Origin: Chloroflexota bacterium
Lineage (GTDB): Bacteria > Chloroflexota > Limnocylindria > Limnocylindrales > CSP1-4
Reading direction: 5' to 3'
Length of the DNA stretch: 57,433 bases
Assembly: GCA_016191425.1 (NCBI GenBank)
Contig: JACPOR010000051.1
Span: 1-57,433 of the forward strand
Shown: positions 17,139-26,364 of the stretch, piece by piece
Numbering within the stretch: the first letter of the stretch is position 1
Layout of the letters: each line of letters opens with the position of its first letter
Notes under the pieces: model-generated
Told to the model about the DNA's origin: nothing
Databases searched by the model: none
Seen by the model: the letters and a program-made list of their open reading frames with translations, nothing else
Translations under genes and position numbers: made by a program

Positions 17139-18091
17139 GCCCGCGACCTCGGGTCGAGCGCGTCACGGAGACCGTCACCGATGAAATTGACGGCCAGCAC
17201 CGTCAGGATGATCGCGAGGCCGGGGAACATCGGCCACCACCAGTTTCCGAGGGGGATGAAGGTCAGGGCGTTCGACAGGATATTGCCCCACGTCGGAGTC
17301 GTCGGGCTGACGCCGAACCCCAGGAAGCTGACGAACGCCTCGCCGATGATGTTGCCGGCCACGATCAGCGACGCGACCACGACGATCGGCGAGAAGGCGT
17401 TCGGCAGGATGTGCCGGAAGATGATCCGTCGATCCCGGACGCCGACCGCGCGCGCGGCCTCGACGAACTCGCTCTCGCGGATCGACAGGAATTGGCTGCG
17501 CACGAGGCGCGAGACGCCCATCCAGCTGAAGAGCCCGAAGATCACCACGATCAGCACCACGCTTCCGTTGCCGAAGAACCGACCGGCCACCAGGATCACG
17601 AACAGGATCGGCAGGCTCAGCATGACATCGACGATCCGCATCAGGAGGTTGTCGAGGAATCCGCCGACGTAGCCGGCGATGGAGCCGACGATGGTGCCGA
17701 TCGTCACCCCGATGAACATGCTGGAGAAGCCGATGAACAGCGAGGTCCTGGAACCGTTGACGACGAGTTCGAGGACATCGCGTTGGAGCCCACCGGTCTC
17801 ACCCATCGGGTGGGCCAGGGACGGCGGCGAGCCCTGGTACACGATCTTGTCCGGCACGGGGATCGTGGCGAAATCGAAGGGCATGAGGATCGGCCCGGCG
17901 ATCGCCACCACGATCAGGGTGGCGATGATCCCGAGCCCGATCAAGGCAAGGCGGTGGTGGCGGAACTTGCGCCAGGCGAGCTGCCATTGGCTGAGCGACT
18001 CGAGGCCGACCTCGTAGTCTTCGCCGGCTTCCTCGGCGCGGCGGAGGCGTTCGGCCTCGATGCCGGGCTCGTTCGAGAACACGTCGGACAT
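17135..18091 (-). CDS. peptide ABC transporter permease, OppC type
   Basis: The 318-residue permease has an acidic cytoplasmic N-terminus (about 1-45), a first membrane helix near 48-70 and five further helices. The conserved loop reads VEAARAVGVRDRRIIFRHILPN, and the protein ends NFIGDGLRDALDPRSRA as is normal for OppC. The ATG at 18091 is preferred because the upstream open frame is antisense to the neighbouring gene and unconserved. It starts 17 bp after the OppB-type stop and overlaps the OppD-type gene. Confidence 0.92.
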   Translation of the reverse strand: MSDVFSNEPGIEAERLRRAEEAGEDYEVGLESLSQWQLAWRKFRHHRLALIGLGIIATLIVVAIAGPILMPFDFATIPVPDKIVYQGSPPSLAHPMGETGGLQRDVLELVVNGSRTSLFIGFSSMFIGVTIGTIVGSIAGYVGGFLDNLLMRIVDVMLSLPILFVILVAGRFFGNGSVVLIVVIFGLFSWMGVSRLVRSQFLSIRESEFVEAARAVGVRDRRIIFRHILPNAFSPIVVVASLIVAGNIIGEAFVSFLGFGVSPTTPTWGNILSNALTFIPLGNWWWPMFPGLAIILTVLAVNFIGDGLRDALDPRSRA

Positions 18092-18108
18092 GTGAGGTCC
18101 CGGTCCCT

Positions 18109-19230
18109 TCAGTAGGTGATGCGCGGGTCGACGACGGCGTAGGCAACGTCGGCGAGGAGATTGGCGAAGACGGTGAGGGTTGCCGCGATCAAGAGGATGC
18201 CCATCAGCACGGGGTAGTCGAAGCTGTTGATCGCCTGGATCGTCAGCCGACCCATGCCCGGCCACGAGAAGATCGTCTCGGTGACGATCGCGCCGGTGAA
18301 GAGCAGGGGCAGCTCGAGCCCGATGTTCGTCACGACCGGCAGCATCGCGTTGCGCAGGGCATGCTTGAACGTGACCGTCCGCGCCGGCAGGCCCTTGGCC
18401 TTGGCGGTTCGCACGTAGTCCTGGCCCAGCGCCTCGAGCATGCTCGCTCGAACGAACCGGGAGTCACCGGCGATGCTGACGACCACGAGCGTGAACAGGG
18501 GCAGGATCAGGTGCTTGCCGATGTCCAGGATCGCGGCCACGGTATTGGCTCCGAAGTAGACCCAGTAGTCATCGCTGCCGAACGGCGGTGAGACTCGCGT
18601 CTCCGTCATCCCACCGGCCGGGAGGATGTTGAGGCCGGGCCCGCTGAACAGGAAGATCAACATGATCCCGAGCCAGAACGTCGGCATGGCGTAGCCCACG
18701 TAGGCGAATACGGTAGCCGCCTGATCGAAGAGCGAATAGCGGTGGATCGCGGCATAGACGCCGATGAGGATTGCCACGACCAGCCAGACGACGAGGGCCG
18801 ACGAGGCCAGGATGAGCGTTGGCAGGGCAGCCCGGCTGATCGCCTTGTTGACCAGTTCGCCGGTCGAAATGGAAAAGCCGAAGTCGCCGTGAAGGACGCC
18901 GTTCGAGGCACCGCTGAGCGGCGTCGGCAGCAGGTTCGGCCAGCCCTTCGGACCGATGAAGGCAGCCGGTGCGGGCAGGACCCCGAGGATCTTGGCGTCG
19001 ACCTCCTTGCTGCAGAAACCCATCCACCGGCAGTACTGGACCGGAACGGGCTGGTCGAGGCCCCAGGCCCTCTTGAAGTCTTCCTTCATCTCCTGGGTGA
19101 TCCGCGGGTTCTGGGCGAACTTGGCGGTCGGTCCGCCCGGAGCGGCGAGGAGGATGCCGTAGACAACGATCGTGATCCCGAAGAGGACCGGAATCGCCTG
19201 GATGGTCCGTCGGACGATGTACTTGATCAT
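18109..19230 (-). CDS. peptide ABC transporter permease, OppB type
   Basis: The 373-residue permease opens MIKYIVRRTIQAIPVLFGIT, the OppB/DppB-type first helix, and has an enlarged periplasmic loop (about residues 60-125) before the transmembrane block. The EAA loop reads QDYVRTAKAKGLPARTVTFKH in the expected place. It starts at ATG 19230, since sequence upstream in the frame is not conserved. The gene lies 145 bp after the binding-protein gene, with a strong hairpin between them as in the first operon, and 17 bp before the OppC-type gene. Confidence 0.92.
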   Translation of the reverse strand: MIKYIVRRTIQAIPVLFGITIVVYGILLAAPGGPTAKFAQNPRITQEMKEDFKRAWGLDQPVPVQYCRWMGFCSKEVDAKILGVLPAPAAFIGPKGWPNLLPTPLSGASNGVLHGDFGFSISTGELVNKAISRAALPTLILASSALVVWLVVAILIGVYAAIHRYSLFDQAATVFAYVGYAMPTFWLGIMLIFLFSGPGLNILPAGGMTETRVSPPFGSDDYWVYFGANTVAAILDIGKHLILPLFTLVVVSIAGDSRFVRASMLEALGQDYVRTAKAKGLPARTVTFKHALRNAMLPVVTNIGLELPLLFTGAIVTETIFSWPGMGRLTIQAINSFDYPVLMGILLIAATLTVFANLLADVAYAVVDPRITY

Positions 19231-19298
19231 CGCAGCACCGTGGGTCCTCGTCGCTCGGGTCGGGTCGATTAGCCGTAGCGTACAGAGCGGGACGACGG

Positions 19299-19329
19299 CT
19301 CGGGGCACCCGCGTGGCGGGCGCCCCGAG
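19299..19329 (-). terminator. strong hairpin between binding-protein and permease genes
   Basis: CTCGGGGC (19299-19306) pairs with GCCCCGAG (19322-19329), and inside it CCCGC-GTG-GCGGG forms a second stem, giving an almost continuous hairpin. As in the other transporter operon there is no T-run, and it sits just after the binding-protein gene. mRNA stabilisation or partial termination are likely roles. Confidence 0.65.
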
Positions 19330-19375
19330 CAACTACTGGCCGAGGAAGCTGACCCCCAGGGTCAGGTTGGGCCTG

Positions 19376-21220
19376 CTAGCCCTTGACGTACCAGTCCACC
19401 GCGTTCCAAGTCGGACCGGCCGAGGTCGGGTTCGCGTAGAAGTTTCCGAGCTTCGGTGAGTGGAGATCGACGTTCTTGCGGTAGTAGAGCGGGATCTCGA
19501 TCGTATCCCGGACATAGATGTCCTGGAAGGTCTTCATCGCATCACGAATGACCGCGAAATCGACGTTGTTCTTGACGTCGTCGAGGGCCTTGTCGAGATC
19601 GGCATTCTTGATGCCCGCATCGTTCCCACCGTTCGGCTCGAATTGCGAGCTGTGATAGGTGGCGTAACCGCTGTTCGGATCGAACGACGACGAGAACGCA
19701 TGCTCCGCGATATCGAAGTTGCTGTGCGCAAGGGCGCACGGCGTATCACGCGTGGATTCGTTGTAATCGGCGAAGATGTCGGCCGGTGACACGGCATTCA
19801 CGACGGTCTCGATGCCGACGTCCTTGAGCCACGCCGCACCGAGGGCCAGCGTGTCGACGCGGACCTGGCGGGTGGTGGTGCAGAGTTCGATCTTGAGGCG
19901 AATGCCGTTCTTCTCGCGGATGCCGTCGCCGTCAGTGTCCACCCAGCCGGCGGCCTCGAGGGTCGCCTTGGACTTCTCGGGGTCGAAGGATGCAGAAGGC
20001 TCCTCGGCGAAGTACCACAGACCGGGCAGGATGTTCGTGTTGGCCAGCTGGACAGAATTGCCCAACAGGCGCTCGTTGATGGCGTTCTTGTCAATGGCCG
20101 TGGAGATGGCCGCTCGGACCGCCGGGTCCGAGACCGGGCAGGACGCACCCCGATCGATGACAGCGGGGTTGCGCGAGCAACCGCCGATGGCCAGCGTCTC
20201 GTCGGCGGCGTCGAAGGCGGACCAGTTTGGTCGCCAGAACTCGTAGAGCAGGGCCGGGATCGCCGACACCTGGTCGCCGAGGTCGGCGACCTTGACGAGG
20301 TCCGAATCCTGGAGGTCGGTCGCCACGTCGATCTCACCGCCACGATAGCCGGCGATCATGGCATCGGCGTCCGTGTACCACTTGAAGATCAGCGTGTCGA
20401 GGTGGGCCGGCTTGCCCGTGATCGAGCTCGTGTAGTTGTCGTTGCGGACCATGCGCAGGTCTTGGCCGGGGGTGACCGACCCGAACTTGAAGGCGCCCGA
20501 GACGGGCAGCTTGGCGATCTCGTCCGGGCGGAACCCGGCGCCGGCGACCTGATCGGCCATCGGGATCGAGCCGAGGTAGTGCCGCGGGAGCGGCGCGACC
20601 TGGAAGGTCAGGTACGAGGAGTAGACGGCCTTCCAGTGCTGTTCGATCTCCGTGTCCGAAACGCAGTCGAAGGCGGTGATGTCCTCGTAGCCGGAGGTTA
20701 CGACGCCGACGTTCTTCGGATCCAGCACCCACTCCCAGGCGTACTTGAAGTCGTCACAGGTGAGGGGCTGCCCATCCGACCACTTCAGGCCAGCGCGGAG
20801 CTTCCAGGTGATGGTCATGGCGTCGCCACCGACGCCCGGCACCTTGACGCCTCCGTTCTCGGTCGTCGGGATCTCAGCCGCCAGATCAGGCAGATACTTG
20901 TAGTCCTGGGTGGCCACCAGGAGCGAAGCCCATGCCGTGGACGCGACGTTCGCCTCGGTTACCTGGCCAGCGTAGAACGGGTTGAACTGGTTGGCCTCCT
21001 GCCAGTCACCGAAGACGATCGTGCCGCCGTCGGTGCCCGCTTCGACGAGGTTCGGGTACTCGCTGTTGAAGAGCTGAACCTGCTCCACAGGCTGCGGCGT
21101 GATGACCGGCGGGGGTTCCGTCGGCGTGGTCGTTGCCGTCGGCGCTTGGCTGGCCGCGCCTCCGCATGCTGCGAACACGATCGCTGTGGTCGACAGCAGC
21201 GCCATCAGGGGTTTGCGCAT
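19376..21220 (-). CDS. peptide-binding lipoprotein (SBP family 5), canonical order
   Basis: The 614-residue precursor has a lipobox Cys19 (IVFAAC), a Thr/Pro linker to about residue 50, then the family's normal order: GGTIVFGDWQEANQFNPFYA near 65-85, WKLRAGLKWSDGQPLTCDDF near 140-160, then AVRAAISTAIDK near residue 370, and an IEIPLYYRKNVDL segment close to the C-terminus. It therefore serves as an internal contrast to the permuted protein at 8203. Residues 13-24 (AIVFAACGGAAS) are identical to the signal region of that protein. The ATG at 21220 has a GGAGGAG ribosome site 6 nt upstream. It heads the minus-strand operon of permeases and ATPases. Confidence 0.92.
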   Translation of the reverse strand: MRKPLMALLSTTAIVFAACGGAASQAPTATTTPTEPPPVITPQPVEQVQLFNSEYPNLVEAGTDGGTIVFGDWQEANQFNPFYAGQVTEANVASTAWASLLVATQDYKYLPDLAAEIPTTENGGVKVPGVGGDAMTITWKLRAGLKWSDGQPLTCDDFKYAWEWVLDPKNVGVVTSGYEDITAFDCVSDTEIEQHWKAVYSSYLTFQVAPLPRHYLGSIPMADQVAGAGFRPDEIAKLPVSGAFKFGSVTPGQDLRMVRNDNYTSSITGKPAHLDTLIFKWYTDADAMIAGYRGGEIDVATDLQDSDLVKVADLGDQVSAIPALLYEFWRPNWSAFDAADETLAIGGCSRNPAVIDRGASCPVSDPAVRAAISTAIDKNAINERLLGNSVQLANTNILPGLWYFAEEPSASFDPEKSKATLEAAGWVDTDGDGIREKNGIRLKIELCTTTRQVRVDTLALGAAWLKDVGIETVVNAVSPADIFADYNESTRDTPCALAHSNFDIAEHAFSSSFDPNSGYATYHSSQFEPNGGNDAGIKNADLDKALDDVKNNVDFAVIRDAMKTFQDIYVRDTIEIPLYYRKNVDLHSPKLGNFYANPTSAGPTWNAVDWYVKG

Positions 21221-21400
21221 GAATGCTCCTCCATGTAGGCGATCTCTCGCCTCTGAACTCCCACTCGACAGAGCAGCCGCTCCGCAGCCCTTCACACCAC
21301 GTTGGGCGGAGTGAAATCGGGCACGGATGAGCAGCGGCCTTCTGCGCTTCGGGTAACTATGGGCAGCCGCCCAGGAGGTGTCAAATCCGGCGAGGCCGGA

Positions 21401-21997
21401 TCAGTCTGGCTGCAGGGCTCGGTCGATTGTTCGAACCGGTACCTCCTTCCGTTCCGGCGTGGTGTTATCCGGGTACCGCCGCGGACCGGCATACTCGGTC
21501 GTGGTGATCGGCGCCGAGACCCCGACGAGGGACCCGGTCATTGACTGCCGCAGGTAGTTCGCCTCGATCCGCCAGGCCTGGCCTTCCAGCTGGGCTGCGG
21601 TGGAGCCCGTCGGCTCATCGACGCCACCGGCGAGCGGCACGTGCAACGCGAGCGGCCCGACCATGGCGGCAACGAGCAGCGTTCCGGCTGCCAGCCCGGC
21701 CAGTGACGCTTGCCACCGCCAGACGACGGCGGCGGCGGCCGCTCGGGTATCGAGGATTCGCGCTCGGAGGCTCGGCCACGAGGACGCCGACTCCGATTCC
21801 CCCGCTCCGGCTTCGCCGAACCGGCGCATGGCGACGATGGCCAGGGCCAGCTCCTGGAGCTCGTCCGAGCAGCGGCGGCACCACTCCAGGTGGTCCAGGG
21901 CCGCACCCGACCCTGGCGTCGGCGTGCGCGGATCCACGATCTCGAGCAAGGCGGAGGCATGCCGTCGGCACGCAGGCGACGGAGATCCGCCGATCAT
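21401..21997 (-). CDS. anti-sigma factor, zinc-finger type
   Basis: The 198-residue protein has an N-terminal HLEWCRRC (His36-x3-Cys40-x2-Cys43), the zinc anti-sigma (ZAS) motif, followed by a helical stretch, a single membrane helix (about 97-120) and an extracytoplasmic C-terminus of about 75 residues rich in charged and polar residues. This matches a membrane-bound regulator that holds an ECF sigma factor until a signal arrives. Its start overlaps the sigma-factor stop by 4 bp (ATGA), the usual arrangement. The sensed signal is unknown. Confidence 0.82.
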   Translation of the reverse strand: MIGGSPSPACRRHASALLEIVDPRTPTPGSGAALDHLEWCRRCSDELQELALAIVAMRRFGEAGAGESESASSWPSLRARILDTRAAAAAVVWRWQASLAGLAAGTLLVAAMVGPLALHVPLAGGVDEPTGSTAAQLEGQAWRIEANYLRQSMTGSLVGVSAPITTTEYAGPRRYPDNTTPERKEVPVRTIDRALQPD

Positions 21998-22746
21998 CGC
22001 CGGGCCCGCCGCTCGATGGTGCCGCCCAGCGCCACGATCGACACCGGGGTTGCCCCTGCCTGCGCCCCGGGTACATCCGGGTCGGCGAGGTGCCGCTCCG
22101 CGGCGAGTTGGTCACGCAGCCCGGCGAGTGCGTAATGGAGCCTCGACTTGACCGTACCCAGGGCAATGCCGAGCGCGGCCGATGTCTCCTGGAGGGACAA
22201 CCCGTGGAGGTAGTAGAGGACGATGACACTCTGATGCTTCGGTGGCAGTGCGGCGATGCCGGTGCGGATGGACCGGCGCAGCTCCTCGCGTTCCACCTGA
22301 TCGTCGGGGCCGAGCCCGCCGTCCCTGACCTCATGCGTGGTCTCGCCGATCGGCTCGACGGGAAGCTTCCTTCGCCCCAGTCGCGAGTAGCACAGGTTGA
22401 GGGCCACACGATGCAGCCACGGGACGGGCGAAACGTCGACCCGGAGGCTGTCTCGGTGGCGATGGGCACGCAGGAACGTGTCCTGGAGGATCTCCTCGGC
22501 GGCCTGACGATCCCCGGTCAGGCCGTAGGCCGTCCTGAAGATGAGCGCCCGGTAGCGCTCGAAGAACACTTCGAACGCATCGAGGTCGTCCCCCTGGAAT
22601 CGGATGATGAGGTCGCGATCCGCGAGCGAGCCCGGCCGGACCTGCTCGCCGGAAGCGGGCACGTCGTCGAGTGCACCCGATGGCGGCGTCAGCGCGGTGG
22701 TGCGCGGATCGTCCAGGGCCAGTTCCTCTGTCCGGTGGTCGGGCAC
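21994..22746 (-). CDS. ECF-family RNA polymerase sigma factor
   Basis: The 250-residue protein has sigma region 2 (about 45-120, FEVFFERYRALIFRTAYGL and AEEILQDTFLRAHRH) and region 4 (about 165-220, LPPKHQSVIVLYYLHGLSLQ and LGIALGTVKSRLHYAL), with no region 3, so it is an ECF sigma. The N-terminus of about 40 residues and the last ~35 residues are unconserved. The start is a GTG at 22746 with only a weak ribosome site. It is co-translated with the anti-sigma factor. A GAACC/CGATA promoter-like pair lies just upstream, suggesting autoregulation. Confidence 0.9.
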   Translation of the reverse strand: MPDHRTEELALDDPRTTALTPPSGALDDVPASGEQVRPGSLADRDLIIRFQGDDLDAFEVFFERYRALIFRTAYGLTGDRQAAEEILQDTFLRAHRHRDSLRVDVSPVPWLHRVALNLCYSRLGRRKLPVEPIGETTHEVRDGGLGPDDQVEREELRRSIRTGIAALPPKHQSVIVLYYLHGLSLQETSAALGIALGTVKSRLHYALAGLRDQLAAERHLADPDVPGAQAGATPVSIVALGGTIERRARR

Positions 22747-22769
22747 TCCGGTGCGTTCTCACCCCTAGG

Positions 22770-22794
22770 TATCGGACGTCGAACAAAAAGGTTC
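22770..22794 (-). promoter_or_regulatory. putative ECF-type promoter of the sigma/anti-sigma operon
   Basis: On the minus strand, GAACC (22790-22794) followed by a T-run and a 15-bp spacer leads to CGATA (22770-22774), resembling the GGAACx(T)n-N15-CGTCTA pattern of ECF-sigma promoters. It sits 24 nt before the GTG start, as expected for autoregulation. Confidence 0.5.
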
Positions 22795-22848
22795 AGGCGT
22801 CCACGTTCAGGGGTCGCCGACGTGCCGTGGCGCTCGCTTGCTCCCCCT

Positions 22849-23232
22849 TCAGCCTGCCGTGGTGAGCGTCTCGTAGGCCGCCTCGTCCAGGAGGCCGTCG
22901 AACTCGCCGGGGTTGGTCATCCGGAGCCGGATCAGCCAGCCAGCGCCGTACGGGTCGCGGTTCGCCAGCTCCGGCTCACCGGTCAACGCGCCGTTTGACT
23001 CAACGACCTCGCCTGCGACGGGGGCGAACAGGTCGCTCACCGCCTTGACGGATTCAACGACGCCGAAGGTTGCGTGCTGGGCCAGGACTCGGCCCGGGGA
23101 AGGCAGTTCCACGAAGACGACATCGCCGAGCTGGCCCGAGGCATAGACCGTGATGCCGACCGTGGCAATGTCACCGTCGAGCTGGACCCACTCGTGGTCC
23201 TTGGTATATCGGCGTTCCGACGGGGCCATCAC
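22849..23232 (-). CDS. gcvH: glycine cleavage system H protein
   Basis: GcvH carries the aminomethyl group of glycine on a lipoyl arm between the P, T and L proteins. The 127-residue product is of normal length, with RRYTKDHEWVQ near the N-terminus and the lipoyl-lysine K63 within FGVVESVKAVSDLFAPV. GTG at 23232 and ATG at 23229 both follow an AGGAGG site (7 and 10 nt), so the exact start is open. It lies 65 bp after gcvT in the same direction. No gcvP is in the window. Confidence 0.95.
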   Translation of the reverse strand: MMAPSERRYTKDHEWVQLDGDIATVGITVYASGQLGDVVFVELPSPGRVLAQHATFGVVESVKAVSDLFAPVAGEVVESNGALTGEPELANRDPYGAGWLIRLRMTNPGEFDGLLDEAAYETLTTAG

Positions 23233-23297
23233 GACGCGTCCTCCTGATTGGCGGGTTCGGGGTCAAGCGGCGGTCGTCGGCTGTGAGCGCCGGTTCC

Positions 23298-24413
23298 TCA
23301 GCGCGCCCGACGATAGAACGGCAGTGCGACAACTTCGGCCGGGACGGCCTGGTCGCGCACCTCGACCGCGAGGATCGTACCCGGTTCCTCGTGCTTCGGA
23401 TGGACGTACGCCATCGCAATCGGACGTCCGAGCGTCGGTGACTGCGTCCCCGAGGTCACGACGCCGGTGACTCCCGCTGCGTCACGGACCGGATAGCCGT
23501 GGCGGGCGATGCCCCGGCCCGTCACGACCAGGCCAACAAGCCGGCGGCTGACGCCCCGTTCGGCCACCCGGGCGAGCGCCTCGCGGCCCACGAACGGACC
23601 GGGCTTGTTGAGCTTCACCACCCGCCCGAGGCCGGCCTCGAAGGGGTTGGTCGTCCGATCCAGTTCGTTCCCGTACAGGGGCATGCCCGCCTCCAGGCGA
23701 AGGGTGTCCCGAGCCCCGAGGCCGCACGGGATGACTCCCGCGTCCACGCCCGCTGCCATCAGGGCCGACCAGATATCCGGCCCCCGGCGCCATTCCACGA
23801 AGACCTCGAAGCCGTCCTCACCCGTGTAGCCGGTCCGCGCGACGAGAGCCGGGATTCCCGCCACCGTACCCTCCCCGATCGCGTAGTAGCGGAGACCAGA
23901 CAGGTTGACGGTCGTGAGAGGCTGCAGGACCGCCGCCGCCAGGGGGCCCTGGATCGCCACCAGCGACGTCACCATCGAGCGGTCGTCCAGCACGGCCTTC
24001 CAGCCACCCAGACGATCAGCCAGCGCGTCGGACACCAGCGGCGTGTTGCCGGCATTGGCGACGACCAGGAAGCGATCCTCGGCAAGCCGGTACACGATCA
24101 GGTCGTCGATGATGCCGCCGTCCTCGGCGCACATCATCGAGTAGTGGGCTCGGCCGATCGCGAGGGTTCGCGGGTCCGAGACGAGCGCCGCGGCGAGCGC
24201 ATCACCGGCTGCCGGTCCGTCGACGAACAGCTCGCCCATGTGCGAGAGGTCAAACAGTCCGGCGCGCTCGCGAACGGCCCGGTGCTCGTCGACGATGCCG
24301 GCATACTGAACCGGCATCAGCCACCCCGCGAACCCGATCAGACGGGCATCGAGCGACCGGTGGATGTCGACGAGCGCGGTCTCGTGCAGTGGCTGGTCGT
24401 CCGCCTCGGTCAT
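23298..24413 (-). CDS. gcvT: aminomethyltransferase (glycine cleavage T protein)
   Basis: GcvT releases ammonia from the H-protein-bound aminomethyl group and transfers the one-carbon unit to tetrahydrofolate. The 371-residue protein is full length, with GFAGWLMPVQYAGIVDEHRA near the start, SHMGELFVDGP, the folate-site region RTGYTGEDGFEVFV and the GLGARDTLRLEAGMPLYGNE motif. The C-terminal barrel domain (from about 285) is present. Its start overlaps the Nudix stop by 4 bp, and gcvH follows. Confidence 0.95.
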   Translation of the reverse strand: MTEADDQPLHETALVDIHRSLDARLIGFAGWLMPVQYAGIVDEHRAVRERAGLFDLSHMGELFVDGPAAGDALAAALVSDPRTLAIGRAHYSMMCAEDGGIIDDLIVYRLAEDRFLVVANAGNTPLVSDALADRLGGWKAVLDDRSMVTSLVAIQGPLAAAVLQPLTTVNLSGLRYYAIGEGTVAGIPALVARTGYTGEDGFEVFVEWRRGPDIWSALMAAGVDAGVIPCGLGARDTLRLEAGMPLYGNELDRTTNPFEAGLGRVVKLNKPGPFVGREALARVAERGVSRRLVGLVVTGRGIARHGYPVRDAAGVTGVVTSGTQSPTLGRPIAMAYVHPKHEEPGTILAVEVRDQAVPAEVVALPFYRRAR

Positions 24414-24916
24414 GGTGCTGTCTGCTCCGGTCCGTTCGAGCCACTGGTCGCCAGGCGAGCCCGTGCCATGCTGCGTCTGCCGATCGCATCCGCCGCCTTC
24501 GCGACGAGTGCCCGTTCCGTGTCGAACGTCAGGACGTGAGCAGCCTCATCAAATGCGATCCAGCGGACCCGCTCGAACTCGTGATCGTGCATTGCCAGGT
24601 CTCCGCCGATCGGCTCCATCAACCAGTAGTGGACGGTCTTGTCAATCCTGGCGCCGCCCTGGACGAACGCATAGGAGATCGCCGAGAGGGGCTCGACGAT
24701 CCGCACCCGTAGGCCGGTCTCCTCCTCGACCTCGCGCAGCGCCGTCTGCTCGATCGTCTCGCCGGGGTCGGGCGTGCCCTTGGGCAGGGTCCAGGTGCTG
24801 CGTCGGTGATCACCGTCACGACCTCGCATGCCCACGACGAGCGACGTCTTCCCGTCAACCGTCGCGAAGACGATCCCGCCGGCGGAGGTGGCGGTCGTCG
24901 ACCTCAGCCGCGCCAC
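24410..24916 (-). CDS. Nudix hydrolase
   Basis: This enzyme hydrolyses a nucleoside diphosphate linked to some other group; the substrate cannot be read from sequence. The Nudix box G-x5-E-x7-REVEEETG runs from about residue 47 to 69, preceded by STWTLPKG. The arrangement, with a family-type VHYWLM strand downstream, resembles small MutT-like or diadenosine-polyphosphate hydrolases. I take the GTG at 24916 (168 residues), where similarity begins; the frame stays open for 300 bp upstream without recognisable sequence, and no ribosome site decides the matter. The stop overlaps gcvT by 4 bp. Confidence 0.82.
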   Translation of the reverse strand: MARLRSTTATSAGGIVFATVDGKTSLVVGMRGRDGDHRRSTWTLPKGTPDPGETIEQTALREVEEETGLRVRIVEPLSAISYAFVQGGARIDKTVHYWLMEPIGGDLAMHDHEFERVRWIAFDEAAHVLTFDTERALVAKAADAIGRRSMARARLATSGSNGPEQTAP

Positions 24917-25236
24917 GGCGCCGTGGCGGCGCGCGAACGGCCGAACCGGACGGACCGAGCCCAGGTCATCGAAACACTCGGATGCGGTCGTCCTGAACCC
25001 GGGATCCGGGCCCTCGTCGGGGTGATGGTGCGCGTGCCCCCGCGAATGCTGGCGAGCGCCGAGCCGGTGGGCCGACGGAGTTCGGTGGAACGCCCCGAGT
25101 GGGCCCGGAACGCAACGGCAGATCCGAGTCCGAGGCGGGGCTCGCGGATCCTCACGGACGGTCGGGGGAAGCTGGCCGCCGGTCGAGACGCGTACTTGGC
25201 GGCGATGCTGTGTTCCATCGCCCACATGGTAGCGCG
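24917..25236. other. 320-bp gap without a recognisable gene
   Basis: This gap lies between the Nudix gene and the DUF2520 gene. Several frames are open on both strands because of high G+C, but none encodes a recognisable protein. A 16-bp perfect palindrome (GCCACGGCGCCGTGGC, 24912-24927) straddles the proposed Nudix start. Confidence 0.4.
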
Positions 25237-26151
25237 TCAGGGCCGCGCCGCAAGAGCGCGACGCATCGTCTCGGCAAGCTCCGGTGCGAGGGTGCCACGC
25301 CCTTCCGCGAGAGCGATCTCGCGACCGGCGGCGGCAACGTAGAGCGGCAGGGCATCGGGTGCATGGGCTCGGAGCGTCGCAAGGTGGCCGGCCAGCGTCC
25401 CGACGTCCCCGCGGGTGATCGGCCCCGTGAGGGCGCGGGAGATCCCGAGGGCGCGGGCGTTGCCGAGGGTCTGCTCCACGAGACGTCCGTAGATCGCCAG
25501 GGAGCCTGCCTCGTCGAGTCCGGCGACGGCCCCGAGTTCGGCGATGGCGTCGAGCAGGGCGACGAACCCACCGGCCGCGAGCACCGCCGCGGCGTGATAG
25601 GCCGATTTGGTCCCGGGCGCGAGGCGAACGGCCGTGGCACCCATCGCCTCGGCCATCTCGGCCAGCAGCGACGCGAGCTGGTCATCCGCCTCGATGGCCA
25701 CCGTCGCACCGCGCAACGCCGCGACAGCGAGCTCCGTGTCGGCGAATGCGACGAGGGGGTGGAATGACCCGATCTGGGTACCGGCTGCCATCGCCGGTTC
25801 GAGCACATTGGCCCCGAGGGCACCGGACGTATGGATCATCGCCTGGCCGCTGTACAGGTGGAGACTTCCGGCCAGTCCGGCGAGGGCGTCATCGGGCACC
25901 GCAAGGATCACCAGTTCGACCTCGTCGAGCAGCGCGGTGGCTTCGGCAAAGGCCCGGGCGCCGGGAACGAGAGCCTGGAAGCGTGCCCGCCGGACCGCAT
26001 CTCTCGAAGCGATGGCTCCGACCGGCCAGCCGGCTCGGACGAGGGCCGCGCCGAGGGCCGGCCCGACCGCGCCGCCACCGACGATTCCCACGACCGGAGG
26101 CTGCCCGGGCTCCGAGAGGAGATGCGGGTGGGCATGCTCGAGAGGGGCCAT
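25237..26151 (-). CDS. Rossmann-fold and DUF2520 protein
   Basis: The 304-residue protein starts with a dinucleotide-binding fold (VVGIVGGGAVGPALGAALVRAG, glycine-rich loop at about 25-30), then ILAVPDDAL as in NADP-dependent oxidoreductases such as ketopantoate reductase-like or F420-dependent enzymes. Next comes GSFHPLVAFAD, and a helical C-terminal domain (about 180-300) containing KSAYHAAAVLAAGGFVALL. This two-domain layout is the DUF2520 family, whose substrate is not known to me; members often neighbour pantothenate genes, but none is seen here. The ATG at 26151 precedes the conserved fold by 18 residues. It diverges from acnA. Confidence 0.8.
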   Translation of the reverse strand: MAPLEHAHPHLLSEPGQPPVVGIVGGGAVGPALGAALVRAGWPVGAIASRDAVRRARFQALVPGARAFAEATALLDEVELVILAVPDDALAGLAGSLHLYSGQAMIHTSGALGANVLEPAMAAGTQIGSFHPLVAFADTELAVAALRGATVAIEADDQLASLLAEMAEAMGATAVRLAPGTKSAYHAAAVLAAGGFVALLDAIAELGAVAGLDEAGSLAIYGRLVEQTLGNARALGISRALTGPITRGDVGTLAGHLATLRAHAPDALPLYVAAAGREIALAEGRGTLAPELAETMRRALAARP

Positions 26152-26364
26152 CGGATCGTCATGTCGATGGGGTTGATGGGCGGCGGGGTCGAGGTCGATT
26201 CCCCGCCGATCGAGCTCACGCAGGGTCGCGTCCACCGTGCCGGCGTCCCGGGGTCGTCGGGGCTCGGGCCATGCCTTCACCGGCGTTCGCCCGCGAGGCG
26301 TTCTGGTCGGGCGCGGTACGCTTGCACTCCACGAGTGTAGCCACCCAGCGAGGACCGAAACCCG

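Noticed and set aside
24410-25225. Nudix protein with a 100-residue N-terminal extension
   Set aside because: The added residues are His/Arg/Pro-rich without similarity, and the frame upstream has no ribosome site; the conserved domain starts at the GTG at 24916.
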